From assembly GCA_030272155.1 (NCBI GenBank), contig CP126191.1:3928501-3992500 (forward strand): a stretch of DNA of 64,000 nt, written 5' to 3'. The notes beneath the pieces are model-generated. The model worked only from the letters and a program-made list of their open reading frames with translations. It was not told where the DNA came from and ran no database searches. The position numbers and the translations under genes were made by a program. Positions within the stretch are counted from its first letter, which is position 1; the number at the start of each line of letters is the position of its first letter. The DNA is from Tetradesmus obliquus (taxonomy: Eukaryota > Chlorophyta > Chlorophyceae > Sphaeropleales > Scenedesmaceae). Positions 44,412 through 56,535 of the stretch are shown here, one piece after another.

Positions 44412-47070
44412 CAGATTGAGCGCAGCTGTGGTCACAGTCGCAGGGCTATACATGCTGGTACGCAGCAGGCAGCGATGCAGGCAATCTGACTGGTGTTGGC
44501 CCACAGTGCTGGCCAACATTCAAGCCCTAGTCTGGATTTTGATGCTGGTTGGTTGCTGCTGACGTCCAAATGGGGGACGCATTGCGCCATGCACGCGTGA
44601 AGACTCAGGGTCTATGTGGCGCACCTGCTGTGAACGTTCTGTCAACATGTAGTTCAAGGTTAAAGACCGCCATCACCCACCTTGGCTGCTGCACTGCGCG
44701 GAGTGCGTCCTGATGAACAGTCGCACTGGCACAGTCGCCACAGACGCGGGTTGCCGCTGCAGCAGCACAGATACACAGTTCAGTTGCAATGTCGCTGAGC
44801 TGAGCATACCATAGGCCAGCAGCAGCACGCTGCATAGAAATGCTTCACAGGTCTTCAGCACACTGCAAGTGCTGGCTGTTGTCAGCATCAGTGGTGAAGC
44901 GACAACCTGCCCTGCTTAGCAACCCTCGCCGCGCTGGACCTGCCCCATGTCTGCACAGCACGTGCCAGCACCAGCAGGCGTGCTCGCTGCCAACTCATCT
45001 GCGTGTACCTCCCCCGCACATCAAACCTGCAGCCAAAAGCCTCTGCTGCTGCTGCTGCTCACCGCGGTTGCTGTCAGGCGCAGCGGCGCTGTGATGCGGC
45101 GTGCTGCCGCGCCGTCGCCCCTGTTGACTGCGGCCCACAGCTCGTCCTGAGCCTGCCCAGGCAGCCGCATGACTGCGCCGCAGCCCTCACTGCCCCTGCA
45201 GCAGTAGCCAGCCTCCTGCAGGAGGCAGAGCAGGATTGCGCAGACGGAGGGAAGACACCAGGCCAAAAAGACAGTGCTCAGCGATGAGCTGGGACAGGGA
45301 AGGGAATCCAGCGCTCAAGCCTGGCTGCTGCTGTTGCTGCTGCAACCCGACATGCTGCAGTGGATGTGCCATCCACATATACTATCTCATGACATCTGAT
45401 ACCTCAAGTATGCATCTCCTGTTGTGCATTTTCGCTTGCATCCTGCATCACGCTGCTGCTGCTACTGCTGCTGCTACTGCTACTGCTGCTGCTACTGCTA
45501 CTGCTGCTGCGGCGGGGTTTCTCACCTTCAGGCTGCTGAAGAAGTAGTCCTTTGCTGTGCCCGCATTCTGCCAGCTGTTGCTCAGTGAGGCAGGCATGTC
45601 GCGGTAGTGCACCGTGAGGCACCACGGCGCGGCAGGTGCGCTGAGGCTGCGCGCCTGCTGCTGCTGCTGCTGCTGCTGGCTGCCGCCTGGAGCTGGCTGC
45701 TGCAGGCAAGGCGCCAGCAAGTCATGCAGCACGCCTAGCGGCTGCGTCCTGAGCAGTCCAACAGCAGCAGCAGCAGTGGTACGACAGCAGGTGAGGTCAG
45801 TTGCTAGCAAGGAGTTGTGCGCATAGCTGTGCAACGTGCTGCGCTGCTGCCCTGTCAAGGAAATGTTAGAGATCTGGCCAACATGCTCCTGTTCATCAGC
45901 GCGCTTTGCAGCACTACCAACACACTGCTGGTTCGGATTGCTGCAGCTCCTAGCTCTGCCCTTTTGTGGGGTTCCGTCAGTCCACGCACCAGTTGAGTGG
46001 CAGGCCGGCATGCTCAAACCAAGGGGAGGGCTCCGCCTGGCCTGGCAGGCTTAACAGCACATGCTGCCAGACGCAGCGGCAGCAGCAACAGCAGCAGCAG
46101 CAGCAGCAAGACCACCACCAGCAGCAGCAGCAGCACCAGCAGCAACAGCAGCATGAGCTTCACCAAATGGTGACGACGTGTACCCAGTGCAACACTGGGT
46201 ATACAGTTTCACTGGACAGCTGCCGTGTGGCAACTACAGTCACCCTTGACATGAGTCGTATGCAGCTGAACGCTGCCGGTGCTGGCAAGCAGCTCAATGC
46301 AACAACATGAGAAATTGGCGTTCAAGGGTGTGCATTGTTTTTTTGTGTTCTATGGTGCTCACTCTCCTTTTCTGGTCTCAGACCATGTGTTCAACCTGTT
46401 GTGGCTCATACCCAGGACCCACATGTAACTATCCTCTCTCAATGCCTGCATTGCTGCCTGAACACGGCATCAAGATGACTGTTACAGTCATGGGCCATAG
46501 TCACTAGCAGCATGCTGCTGCTGCCGCTGCTGCTGCTGGCGCACCTGGAACAGCTGCAGGCACTGCTCTGCCAATGCAGGGAGGTAGGCGTAGCGCGGTG
46601 CAAGCAACTGTAGCAGCAACACCGACAAGTAGCAGCAAGTCATCTTAGACTGGTATTGCATGCAGTGTGAACAGTGATGGGCAGTGCACTGGGAGTAAAA
46701 GCAATGCCCTGCAATGTCAAGATGCAGCAGAGCAGATTACATGGTACTTGCACCTCTAGCACCCTGCCCTTGCTGGCTTTCCCCACATGCTGCGTGCTCC
46801 ACAGTACAAGCAAGTTCAGGTGTTAGAGTTCCAAGCACAGATTGAGTGAGCCATGTGGCAAGTGCATGCCAGCCTGCACTCACATACACAGGCTTCACAT
46901 CCACTGGTGATGTAATCTCACTGCTTGACAGGCACAGGCGGATGGGGATCTACAGCAGTAGACGCATCCTTGGTCAGCATTGCAGGCGGTTAAAATCTCG
47001 GTGGTGTCTTCCAATGCTCATGCTGCTGCATTCACGGCACCTTGAGCTGCCATGGGTCTTCTGTTGTCAT
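43655..47070 (-). CDS. ATG5: Autophagy protein 5 (454 aa)
   Basis: Exons, high to low: 47070-47041, 46949-46884, 46607-46545, 46036-45990, 45748-45526, 45215-45063, 44756-44681, 44361-43655. The first exon encodes only MTTEDPWQLK and reads into IPIRLCLSSSEIT. LLAPRYAYLPAL and WFEHAGLPLNW follow, completing the N-terminal ubiquitin-like fold. LTVHYRDMP, then DYFFSSLKEAGY, places Lys143 where ATG12 is conjugated in other species (human K130). VPVRLFIR and the C-terminal WCTPLAWLHANL plus FLYIVVHLL complete the second ubiquitin-like domain. That domain is split by a Gln/Ala/Ser-rich insert of roughly 120-150 residues, which makes the protein much longer than the usual 275-360 aa. ATG5-ATG12 acts with ATG16 in ATG8 lipidation. 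It diverges from the F-box gene. Confidence 0.93.
44378..44409 (-). repeat. Intronic (CTG)n tract before the last ATG5 exon
   Basis: About ten CAG triplets on the plus strand read as CTG on the sense strand. They lie 17 bases before the acceptor of the exon beginning at 44361 and probably serve as its pyrimidine-containing tract. Confidence 0.8.
46181..46201. repeat. Perfect 9-bp inverted repeat with CAA loop in ATG5 intron 3
   Basis: TACCCAGTG and CACTGGGTA flank a 3-base loop, which could fold as a tight hairpin. No function is known. Confidence 0.6.
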
Positions 47071-47468
47071 GAACTGCTGTTGCTACTGTTGCAGTGTCCG
47101 TGTTCCTCGCCTAGCTCCAAAAAATTCCTAATCAAACAGGAGGTACCAGCGACGTAACCGAATTGCAGCAGTTCACTGACTAAAGTGCAACACGTCACTG
47201 CACTACTCGCTTGCAGTTGCTTCCAGGTGTCGAGAGGTACGTATAACACGTGATCGTGGGCAAGCGCGTGATGAAAATGTTCAAAGCAAATCATAACGCT
47301 TCACGAACGGAAAATTTTAATTCCGTGCAGTGCGCTATCAACGGTAACCCAAACCCCATTGCCACTATGCCCCATCAACTTCCCATTGCTTGTCCTCCGG
47401 GCAAATAAGTGCGGTCCCGCTCCTGGATCCAGACTACAGGCAGTGCACAATTACTTGCCATTCGCTAG
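47071..47468. promoter_or_regulatory. Divergent promoter region, ATG5 / F-box gene
   Basis: The 398 bases between outward-facing starts are relatively AT-rich, with little triplet repeat. No specific element is recognised. Confidence 0.45.
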
Positions 47469-50400
47469 ATGGAGCCAAGTGCAGCAGCTGCCAGCTCTGC
47501 TGCCAATGCTCACTACAGCGTGCAGCCATTCTCTGCTTTGCCTCCTGCAGTGGCTGATGCCATTTTCCAACGGCTGACACGCCTGAATGTGGCAGAATGT
47601 AGCCTAGTATGCAAGGCATGGCGCCGACTGCCCTGCACATACCTGGCCACCCTCACTTTGGGCGAGTTTGCTGCCTCACCGCCGCCACAGCTGCTGCAGT
47701 ACTGCTGGTGAGGCTGGCCGTAGCTGCTGATATGTGCACTGACACAGCACATTGATCTTGTGTAGCAGTAAATGTCTGCAGTTCTGTGCACAGCCAGAAT
47801 TTGGCTTATGCGACAGTATGCACCCCATGTAGTTGCAGCACGGTTGCCCAAGCAGCTACGTTGTCCACTGTTTGAACACCTTTGATTAAGCAAGCTCACT
47901 CAGCTTATCATGCTGCCCCCTGCAGCCGCCTGCAGGAGGTGCGTGTCACCAGCAGCGCCACCAGCACATGGCCAGCCATTGCAGCAGTGCTGCAGCAGCA
48001 GCGGCTGCCCAGCCTGCGCCGCGTGTGCATCCAGCACAGCAGCAACAGCACTGCACAGCAGCTGCAGCAGCTGCAGCACATCATGCAGGTGAGGGGCAAG
48101 ACATACTACCTGACTTACATGCTGACCATTACATGTGTATCGGCAACTGCGGTCATTAGTATTCATGTGTTTTCTGGTTTTTCCCCCTTGCCGGTATTAC
48201 TACAGCTACAGCAGTGCAGCCCCTCTGGCATGGCCCACACTGCATGCAAGCAGCATGCCTACAGCAGCCATGCCGACAAAATTTGCTGTGCACCAGCAAC
48301 CACCACACAAGCACAGATACACACATGTCAGGGTCTGCCTCTAACTGTGGCTTGCATATGTCATGCATGCTGCACTTGTACACCTGCAGGTGCAAGGCCC
48401 GCAATGCAGCTTGCACCTAGCACTGACAGACAAGCAGTCGCTGCAGCTGCTGCTGCGCCTGCTGCCCTTCCAGGGGCTGCTGCAGCTGGACCTGAATGTG
48501 CCATACCTGCCTGAAGGTGCTGCTGCGCTGCTGGCGGAGGCAGCAGCACTGCAGGCAGCAGCAGCCAGCAGCCTCCACCACCACCAGCAGCAGCAGCAGC
48601 AGTTAGAACCAGCAGATCCAGCCATTGGTGACAAGCCAGCAAGGGCGACAGAATGCACAAAGCTGTGGCCAGCCACGGCAGCAGCAACAGCGATGCAGCA
48701 GCAATTCAGCGTTGGTGTGTGGGTGTGCTGCTGGGGCGGCTGCACAGGCATCAGCTTGCCAGATGCGCTCAGCATACAGCAGCAGCTGGAGGCAGTGGGC
48801 TGCAGCCTGCCTGGCATAGAGTCCATCAACTGCCACAGCAGCAGCGACGTAGCCAAGCTGGGGGCAGCATTGGCGCAGCTGCCAGGGCTCAAAGCCCTGG
48901 GGTTCAACTACAAGAGGAGCAGCAGCAAGGATGAGCGGCCGGAGCTTGCTGACCGCCAGATGTTGGCAGCAGCTTCGGCTGGCAGCAGCAACAGTGCTGG
49001 ACAAGGAGTCGAGGGCAGTGGCAATGGAGCTGCAGCTGGTTGGCTACAGGATTCTAACACCGCAGCATTGGCGAGTTTAGTGCGTCTCAGCAGCAGCCTG
49101 CAGCAGCTGACCATCCACGGCTGCCCTGCAGGAGGCTTCATGCAGCCCAGCAGCCGGCAACACAACAGCACACAGGCTCATTGTCCTCATTCAACCGCCG
49201 GCACCAACAGCAGTTCTGCAGCACACCCAGCAGCAGCAGCAACAGCAGCAGCAAATGCCGCGCTGCAAACCGCTGCGCATCACCCACTCGCAGCCCTAAC
49301 AGGCCTCACCAAGCTGCAGCTGCTGAAGCACTGGCACAGCAGGCCACTTCCCATAGAGCCAATCTCACTGCTGACAGGGCTGGTGGAGCTGGCCCTGGAG
49401 CGCACTGCGCTGAGTCAGCCTGCTGAGCTGGCATGCTTAGGCAGCCTGACTCAGCTGAGCCTGCTGAGCCTGGTACTGACTGTGACAGCAGATGAGCTGG
49501 TGGAGCAGATGCAGCAGGGCGGCTGGCAGCTACCCAGCCAGGGGTCAGCAGCAGCAGCAGCAGCAGCAGCAGTAGAGGTGCAGGAGGTGCAGGGCGTTCA
49601 GCTTGAGCAGGCGATGCATGGGTTGTGTTTGGAGGGGCAACGTGCATGGGTAGCAGCAGCGGTGGCTAGCCCAGCGCAAGAAAGAAATGCTGCGCAGGCG
49701 TGCAGCTGCTGCTGCAGTCAAGGCGCTGTGGCAGCAGGCGTTGTGAGTGAAAATGATGCAGCAGCAGACGTTCCAGTCTCGACAGGCAAGCTGCTCTCAG
49801 CTGCAGAGCTGCAGCAGCAGGTGTGTGCATGCTGCTGCAGTGCTGCCAACAGCCCCAGTCTGCTGGACTGGCGCTGGCTGCGCCAGCTGCAGCAGCTGCA
49901 GGTGGCGTGGCTGCAAGTGCCGCACCTAGACCTGGCTTGCCTGCCAGCCAGCTTGACAGAGCTGGACGTGCAGCAGCCACACGACCTCACCAGTGTCAGC
50001 ATAACAAGCAGCAGCAGCAGCAGCAATGTGTGGCTGCCTAGCCTCAAGCGGCTGATGCTGCCCCGCACCCTCCAGGTCAACCAGGCAGCAGCAGGCACCC
50101 AGAGCGCACTCCCAGATCACCAGGACTCCGGCACAGCAGCAGCAGACACAGATGCAGGTCCTGTGGCCGCAGCAAATGAAATACACGATGATGTCAGCGA
50201 TGATGACAGTGCTGGAGAGGATGAAGCAGATGCGCTGCTGCAGCTGCACCACAATGCATCACTGCTGCTGGGCCTGGCAGCTGCCTGCCCAGAGCTGCAG
50301 GAGCTAGAGCTGGTGCAGTGGCAGCTGCCGCCTGCAGCAGTGCTGGCGGCTGCAGGGCAGCTGGGCTACCTGAAGCTGCTGTCGCTGCTGCAGCCGGGCA

Positions 50401-50528
50401 GCAAAGCAGAGGAGGAGGAGCTGCGGCAGCAGCTGGCAGGGGTGAGGGATGGTGGGGTGCGGCTGCGGCTGCAGGAGCGGCTGGTGCTGTCGAGGTATCC
50501 GTGGAGCAGCGTGTTGGCGATGCGGTGA
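47469..50528 (+). CDS. F-box protein with leucine-rich segments (846 aa)
   Basis: Exons: 47469-47707, 47926-48088, 48390-50528. The F-box is at about residues 21-60 (FSALPPAVADAIFQRL, then CSLVCKAWRRL), the SKP1-binding element of SCF ubiquitin ligases. The large last exon has Leu-rich segments resembling irregular LRRs (LLQLDLNVPYLPEG, GLVELALERTAL, LTQLSLLSLVL, LTELDVQQP). They are interrupted by Gln/Ala/Ser tracts and an acidic stretch near DDDSAGEDEADAL. The layout is that of algal F-box/LRR proteins, in which the LRRs select the substrate. The substrate is unknown. The start was chosen as the first ATG before the F-box. Confidence 0.85.
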
Positions 50529-52776
50529 ACCTTGAGGCACCCTGTCCAAGAATGTTGACATTGGGAAGAAGCACGATCTGTGAATTTAGAGAGTTTAGGC
50601 TGCTTGATAGTGTGTGGTGGGCAGAAATAGTATTGAAGGTACTTGTGCTGGGAGGCATGCTGCCTGCAGTTTACCAGCAATGTCAATTATGGATGACACA
50701 AGCATGGATGCCAAAACCCATTGTTAAAGAATCTACTGTTGACGTGTTGTGTGTCCTTTCAAAGTTCCTGCATCTGTTTACATACATGTGTTCAGCTGTA
50801 CAGCCTGCACACTGTGCAAACGAGCCCTAGTTCAAGCCGTGTCAGTTGGTTGAAGCGTCGTACATGGCTTGAAGTATAGCTGTGGCACTGTGCTGAGTAT
50901 TGAGCAGGAGCCGCCTGCCGGCCTGAAGCCTGATATTTATCTTGTGAACAGTGTTAACACGTTTATCGGCCATGGCTGACTTTTCTGTAGTCTGTGACTT
51001 GCAGCGCTCTGCTGTTGCTGTGCACTGCGCTGTGGTTGCAGAACCCAGAGTAACACATGCAATGCTCGGTGCTTGCCTATAGCCAGCACACTCGCAGTGA
51101 AACACTGTTGGGTGTTTGTTTGAGTTTCTGCTGTTTTGAGTGGCGCTTGGTTACTGGCTCGTATGAGTACGGGTTGTTACCACGCTGCGCTGCATCTGCA
51201 TGTCCCTGGTTGGTGTGGCTCTGTGCTTGGTGTTGCAGGATCGTTTATGCTGGCGCGCTTTGCTTGCATTGCCTGTCGGTTGTTTTGTGCTACTTAGTAG
51301 TGTTGGCTTGTGATGGCTTGCTTGTGCCTCAGTCTTCTCTTTTGGGAGGGGGTGAAGGGCTAGGCTACACACAGTGCTGACTGATAGAGTTAATTGTGAG
51401 CTGCGTGGTGTGATCTGCTACAGCCGCAGCATGCTGTGAGTTGTGAGTTCAGGATGGAAAGGTGTTACAGCTTCTGCCAGTGTGTGTACGCCTGCTGTGA
51501 TCAAAGAGTCAGCCCCAGGCACTGCGCCTCTGGGTTCAGCTGTTATAACAGTGTTATGCTAAGTCAGCACAACAGTTACAGCTACAGGTTATGATGCCGT
51601 GAGTTGACAGCTATGAAGAAGGCCTTCACAACCAGCTGGCTGGTGCAGTGACTGCAGACTGGCATAGATCCCCCCGATCGTATCTGAGGGCGTTGTCACT
51701 GCACTCTGTGCACTGCACAGAGTGAAATCGATTTGGACATTATCCATCCGCCTGGCAAATGTTTGTGATGGTGAGCTGAAAATGCAGACACGGCATGGAA
51801 TTCACTGCATGAACAGGTGGCCACTACACTGCTGAGCATGGAGTACAGACAGTGACAAGGCTGTTTATACCCGAGCATAGAACTTTTATTACAATTCAAC
51901 GTGTGAAACACGGGCCAACGTGTCTTGCGGGGTCAGTCACCCTAGTGACCGACATCGGTACCCAGTCGGACGCTTCACATAATCGCCAGGAACGTATTCC
52001 AAGGCTTCATCCTACCATGCTGCTGGCCTCTGGGTGGCTGCCTCGGCAAAGCTGTGAAACTCACCATCAGTCCCGCCTCGTCTGACCTGTCAAAGCCCCT
52101 GCACCTGCTTGCACCTGTGCATAATGTGCAGGCAGGGTATCAAAGCCGCTGTCTCCAGCTTTTGAGTTGCAAAGGCTTCAAATTTGTTGATTGCAACGTG
52201 ATCACCTTTGAACTACGCCTACGACGTCTGCCAAAGTACTTCGGCCCTCCTGCAACCGCAAACAGGACGTACGCCACTGTACAGGATAACAAAGGACATT
52301 GAAGCAAATCAATTTGGTGAGCAGCACTGTACCGGGCTCAGTGTGGTAGCAGCAGCATTGCCAGCAGGAGCAGCAGCAACAGTAGGAACGCCTGGACAAC
52401 AGTGCGCAGCACGTCAACAGCTTTTTTCATGGAAGCTTGACTGTCAGACTCCTTCACAGTCCCGACTTGCGCTCGCAGCTGTTTCGTTGCTGGCTAGCTT
52501 CATTTGCTATGCCTGCTGTTGGTCGCGACGATGGCTATTCGTTAGGGTTGTGCTGTATATTATGTCACGGCTTGGGCCATCGACGCACCATTTAGCGCCC
52601 CAACTTTTGGCGCTAAATCCCATGCATGCATATGCAGCAGCGTGCTCCTTGCGCTCGCACGCACTGTATCTTGCAGTACTGTTCTGTGCTTCTATGTTTC
52701 GACACTGATCAGCTGGCTTGTGCTCCGCTCTCCCCTCCCAGATTCAGGAACCCTCCAATCGACCAGTGGTGACACC
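50529..52776. other. Intergenic region between two plus-strand genes
   Basis: The first about 1.3 kb look like F-box 3'UTR and spacer rich in TG. From about 51860 to 52320 the composition changes to repeat-free sequence, which could be 5'UTR exons of the next gene or a decayed insertion. A pyrimidine tract ending in AG at 52740-52741 suggests a 5'UTR intron of the small membrane-protein gene. No coding gene is supported. Confidence 0.5.
52591..52617. promoter_or_regulatory. Inverted E2F-like sites upstream of the small membrane-protein gene
   Basis: Nine-base arms TTTAGCGCC (52591-52599) and GGCGCTAAA (52609-52617) are perfect inverted repeats with a 9-base spacer. The right part includes TTTTGGCGC, which fits the E2F consensus TTTSSCGC. 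The site lies about 160-185 bases before the ATG at 52777. Cell-cycle control is inferred only. Confidence 0.4.
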
Positions 52777-53178
52777 ATGGCCAAGTGGATGAATCTGCGC
52801 AAGTGGTGGTCCCGCAGCAAGGCCATCAAGTGGGTGCTCAGGGCCAACAAGGTGCTGCTGACGTGTGGTGCTGTGCTTGGCTGGCTTGCCTTCACAGCTG
52901 CCAACAGCTGGGGACCGCACGGCTGGATTGTGGGCCTGGTTGGCGCAGCAGTGGTGACTGTGGGCGGTTTGATTGAGCTTCTGGACTACATGTTGCGCGT
53001 AGACCTGCCAGACATTGAGCTTCAGAAGGTCAGGGTTGAGCTGCAGGAGCAGCGCCTGCAGATTGAGGGGCAGAATGATCGTATAGCTGCCCTGGAGCAG
53101 GCTGTCACGCAGCTGCAGGAGCAGCTGCAGCTGCAGGCCAAGAAGGCACCCATGACTGTGCAGGCCGTCGCTCTGTGA
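52777..53178 (+). CDS. Small two-TM coiled-coil protein (133 aa)
   Basis: This is a single exon starting at MAKWMNLRKWW. The basic N-terminus is followed by two hydrophobic segments at about 26-45 and 50-70, joined by a short turn (SWGPHG). A heptad-like coiled coil follows at about 80-121 (VELQEQRLQ, ALEQAVTQLQEQL). The frame stays open upstream, but an acceptor-like AG at 52741 makes the ATG at 52777 the likeliest start. Residues between the second TM and the coil (YMLRVDLPDIELQKV) do not match a family I know. It is probably an integral membrane protein with a soluble coil for oligomerisation or scaffolding. Function unknown. Confidence 0.65.
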   Translation: MAKWMNLRKWWSRSKAIKWVLRANKVLLTCGAVLGWLAFTAANSWGPHGWIVGLVGAAVVTVGGLIELLDYMLRVDLPDIELQKVRVELQEQRLQIEGQNDRIAALEQAVTQLQEQLQLQAKKAPMTVQAVAL

Positions 53179-55509
53179 CTGAACCAACGGCAGCACAGCA
53201 AGCAGTGCACTGCTGTTATACCCGCATACGGCCTTTGTGCCACACACTTGTGTGAGTGGTGGGATGGATGTGGCAGATATGGCACCTGCCATGCAGTGCG
53301 CTGGCTCACCTCGCTCGAAGACCTTGGTAGCCGGTGTGCTGGTGTGTGGCTGAGGTGTGCTGCATCGCATTGCTGGGGCATTACATACTGGTGCAGGAGC
53401 ACGTGAGGTTGGGTCATTTGTCATCCTTCAGGCAGCACATACATGTGCATTTGTGTTTGCCATGGCATCAGCAGCTTGTGTCGCTGCCTCTCAAGCAGTG
53501 CCATAATTTCAGGGCTTTCTGTACAATACATGCATATGTGAACTTGTGTACGCTGTTCTTACATGTGCACAACTGTGTAGCTATGTCCTGTGCGCAGGGT
53601 TGTGCTGCTGTCTGGCATGGGGTGGAAAGGTCTTTGATGCTGGGTGTGTGCATTGATTATCGTCTGCGCCATTCAGCAATACAGCATGGTAATGGAAGGC
53701 GGCTGCTGGCTGCCAGCTCAATTGTGGCTGCATGTCAAAGTTGATGGTTTTTTAGGTTCGTGCAAAGGTTGGTCCGTGGGCAAAATGTCAGCAAGCGGTG
53801 GGTCCTGGGTGATCAACGTGTTGTATCAAGAGTGATTTGTGTACATCAGCATGCATGTGTTTGTTCTGCGCAGTAATGTGCTATGTATATCACCCATGAG
53901 ACATGCATGGCGTTGTGTGCTTTCAGCATGCAGGATGCTTACGCAGGAATGCGTGGTCAATCTGCATTGCTGCCAACAGTGCACCTCTGTGCCAGCAGTT
54001 CATCTCAATATAACATGAGCTGTATGCGCGACACATATGTGTTCTGATACAATTTGGTAGTTGCTGCAGTCCCAATGGCCATGCAGCAGTGCGTGTGCTC
54101 TGGGACTGTTCTGGTGTTTCTGCAGCTGAGAGGCCTCATGACCGCCACGTCGTTTGCGCAACAAATTGCATGCCACTTGCGTGCGACCTTCAAGAGCGCA
54201 TTGCAGTGTTGCTTGACTGTTCAGCACGTAGGTTTCACATGTGATTGGGCTACTACTAACGCTGTCGGCAAGTTGAGGCCTTGATGGCAGCACATAAATG
54301 TTTGGAAGTCGCAGCATGGTTGGACTTGTGTTTCTGTGATGTGCTGCGCGCATTTCATAAACTTTGCAACGCATAAGGGTGCAGGGATGCTTGCGTTCTG
54401 TTCAGGGTTTTGTTGGGGATAATTTTTGGTCCTCCCTGAGTACTACTGTGCACGGTGTCTGCATTGGTAGTCTGCCTGCACATGGCATGGCACCCTACCG
54501 TCATGAGCCTATGCTGCAGCGCTAACGCCCTCAACAGCTCTGATACAGTTGTTTGCCTACAACAGAGCTGCAACCATGGGTCTTGCAGAATACGGGGATG
54601 CCGGTTCGGCACATGGCAGCAAAACGGCGTAGTTTTTTTATCCCGCTGTGTCTTGTACGCGTGGAGCACGTGCGTGGGCGAGCCTGGAGCCTGAGCTGTT
54701 TGCACCAGAAGCTGCAGCAGGAACTGGCTGCACTGCTGTGCCCGTTTAACATATCAATTGAATATCTCAGATGTCATCAATGTTGGGCAGATCCTGGCAG
54801 GCACTTCCTGACACTAGCAGTAGCACTTTGTTCAAATCAGTGACCGTTGCAACAGCAGCGACAATCGCCCAACATAGCCCGCTGATGGTGATTGATGACA
54901 TAGCCCGCTGCATGTTCAGCTGTGCAGGATTGGACACTGCAGCACTGCAGTCATCATCATCATGTTACTCATCAAGCCATAGCATCACTGCAGTGAGGGA
55001 TGGCACCAGCTGCTCAACATGACCGATCCTGGTGTGCGCTTTAAGTGCTGACCCTGATGCATGTCTGATGCACGTCTACCGAGCAGCATAGTCAAATGGT
55101 GATTGATCACGACTCATACATTTGGAGGCCCATTGGTCACAGCACTCTGGGCAGATCAGTGCAGGTTAACATGCAGATCTTGGTGGCAGCAGCATGCCAG
55201 CAGCGGCAGCTGCACATGCTGTATCCGCCTGTGTCGGAGGAGTGTGCATGCATGCATGCCTGAGCTGTGCTTGTTGAACGCCCCTGTTGCAGCTGGGACC
55301 CCTTAAAGAACCCTAAGGACAACTTGGCCATGGTCTGTGCTTGTTGCATGCACCATGCAGGCCAGCTGTAACCATAATGGCATCTAGAACTAGCACCTCG
55401 GCCATGGCGTACACGTATATAGGCCAGGAGAGGCTTTGCTGACGTACGCATTGCGACACGAGTTCTGGCACTGCGGACTGCGAACTACGAAAGCAGTTGC
55501 ACCTTCACA
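53179..55509. other. Intergenic region, no supported gene
   Basis: These 2.3 kb hold TG-rich 3'UTR-like sequence followed by unique sequence and the promoter of the ML gene. Several frames of 60-115 codons occur on both strands with no splice context or family similarity I can support. A TATATA-like stretch (ACGTATATAGG) lies near 55411-55421, about 90 bases before the next ATG. Confidence 0.5.
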
Positions 55510-56311
55510 ATGCATACGTTGAGCTCTCGAAGCGTGCCTAGCCTGTTACTGTTGCTGCTCGCGGCAAGTGTAGTCAACCACCAACCAGCAGCAGCAGCAC
55601 AACTGCAAGAAAATGCCTCTTGGAAGTCATGCGGTAACGCAGGTGCGCTGCTGACCACGTACCTCAGGCGAATATGTGTTTGTGCTTGTTTGTATGTTGT
55701 GCATGCATGGCGATTGACCCGTTTGAAGTGCTGTGGAGCAACATCTCTGCCTTTGTGCTGGCGCCATGTCTTGCCGCAGATGTGTTTGCCATCACTGCTG
55801 TGGACCTTGAGCCAGGCACCACCATCGCTCGGGGAGGCTCCCTGATGCTTACTATGAGCGGCACAAGCCAGCAGCAGGTCACAGGTGGGCCAACCGATCT
55901 CAAATTATGCACATCTCAGCTGAGCACTGCATGTTGGAGATGTGCGAGGCTCAGGCTGTTTGTCCTGTTGGTGTGTTGGGGCCACACTGCAATGTTGTTG
56001 CTTTGATGGTAGGAGCATGCCAGCGTGCAGTATGTGCAGATTTAACTGTCGGTGCTGACCCCATCTTGCCCTTGTGCTGCTGCTGCTGCTGCTCCTGCTG
56101 CATCCCGCTGTGATGCTACGTGCAGCTGGCTTGGCAACCGTGACAGTCTACTACTACGGCTTCCGTGTGCTGACAGCAAGCGACACACTGTGCACGGCTG
56201 CCGTGCAGCACCCTCCAGTTACACCAGCCGCTGGTAGCACATTGCCAACCAGCAGCGGCAGCAGCAACATCAGCATGGCCAGGAAGCTATTGGGCTTCCC
56301 ATTGACAGTGC

Positions 56312-56350
<39 letters not shown>

Positions 56351-56535
56351 GCAATGCTGCTGCAGGCTTGCGGGATGACACGTGTGCCATGCCAGCAGGG
56401 CCGCTGGTGCTGAGGCACGCAGCAAACCTGCCTGGCGTTGCGCCGCCTGGCAACTACCGAATGCGGCTGGCTGCATCGGATGTCATCACCCAGCAGGAGC
56501 TGATGTGTGTGGATGTGTGGTTCAAAGTGTCTTGA
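55510..56535 (+). CDS. Secreted ML-domain (MD-2/NPC2-like) lipid-binding protein (215 aa)
   Basis: Exons are 55510-55642, 55780-55884 and 56126-56535; both introns are phase 1. The first about 30 residues are a signal peptide (basic start, poly-Leu core, Ala-rich end). The mature start has WKSCGNADVFAITAVDLEP, typical of ML domains. Further matches are ARGGSLMLTMSGTS, VTVYYYGFRVL, LC in the middle, and a C-terminal PPGNYRMRLAASD plus LMCVDVWF. A Ser-rich insert of about 50 residues interrupts the middle of the domain. Family members bind sterols or phospholipids in lysosomes, vacuoles or outside the cell. The exact lipid is not predictable from sequence. Confidence 0.88.

Noticed and set aside
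51860-52320. Decayed mobile element
   Set aside because: The composition differs from the flanks, but I found no terminal repeats, target duplications or coding remnants, so a 5'UTR or unique spacer is equally likely.
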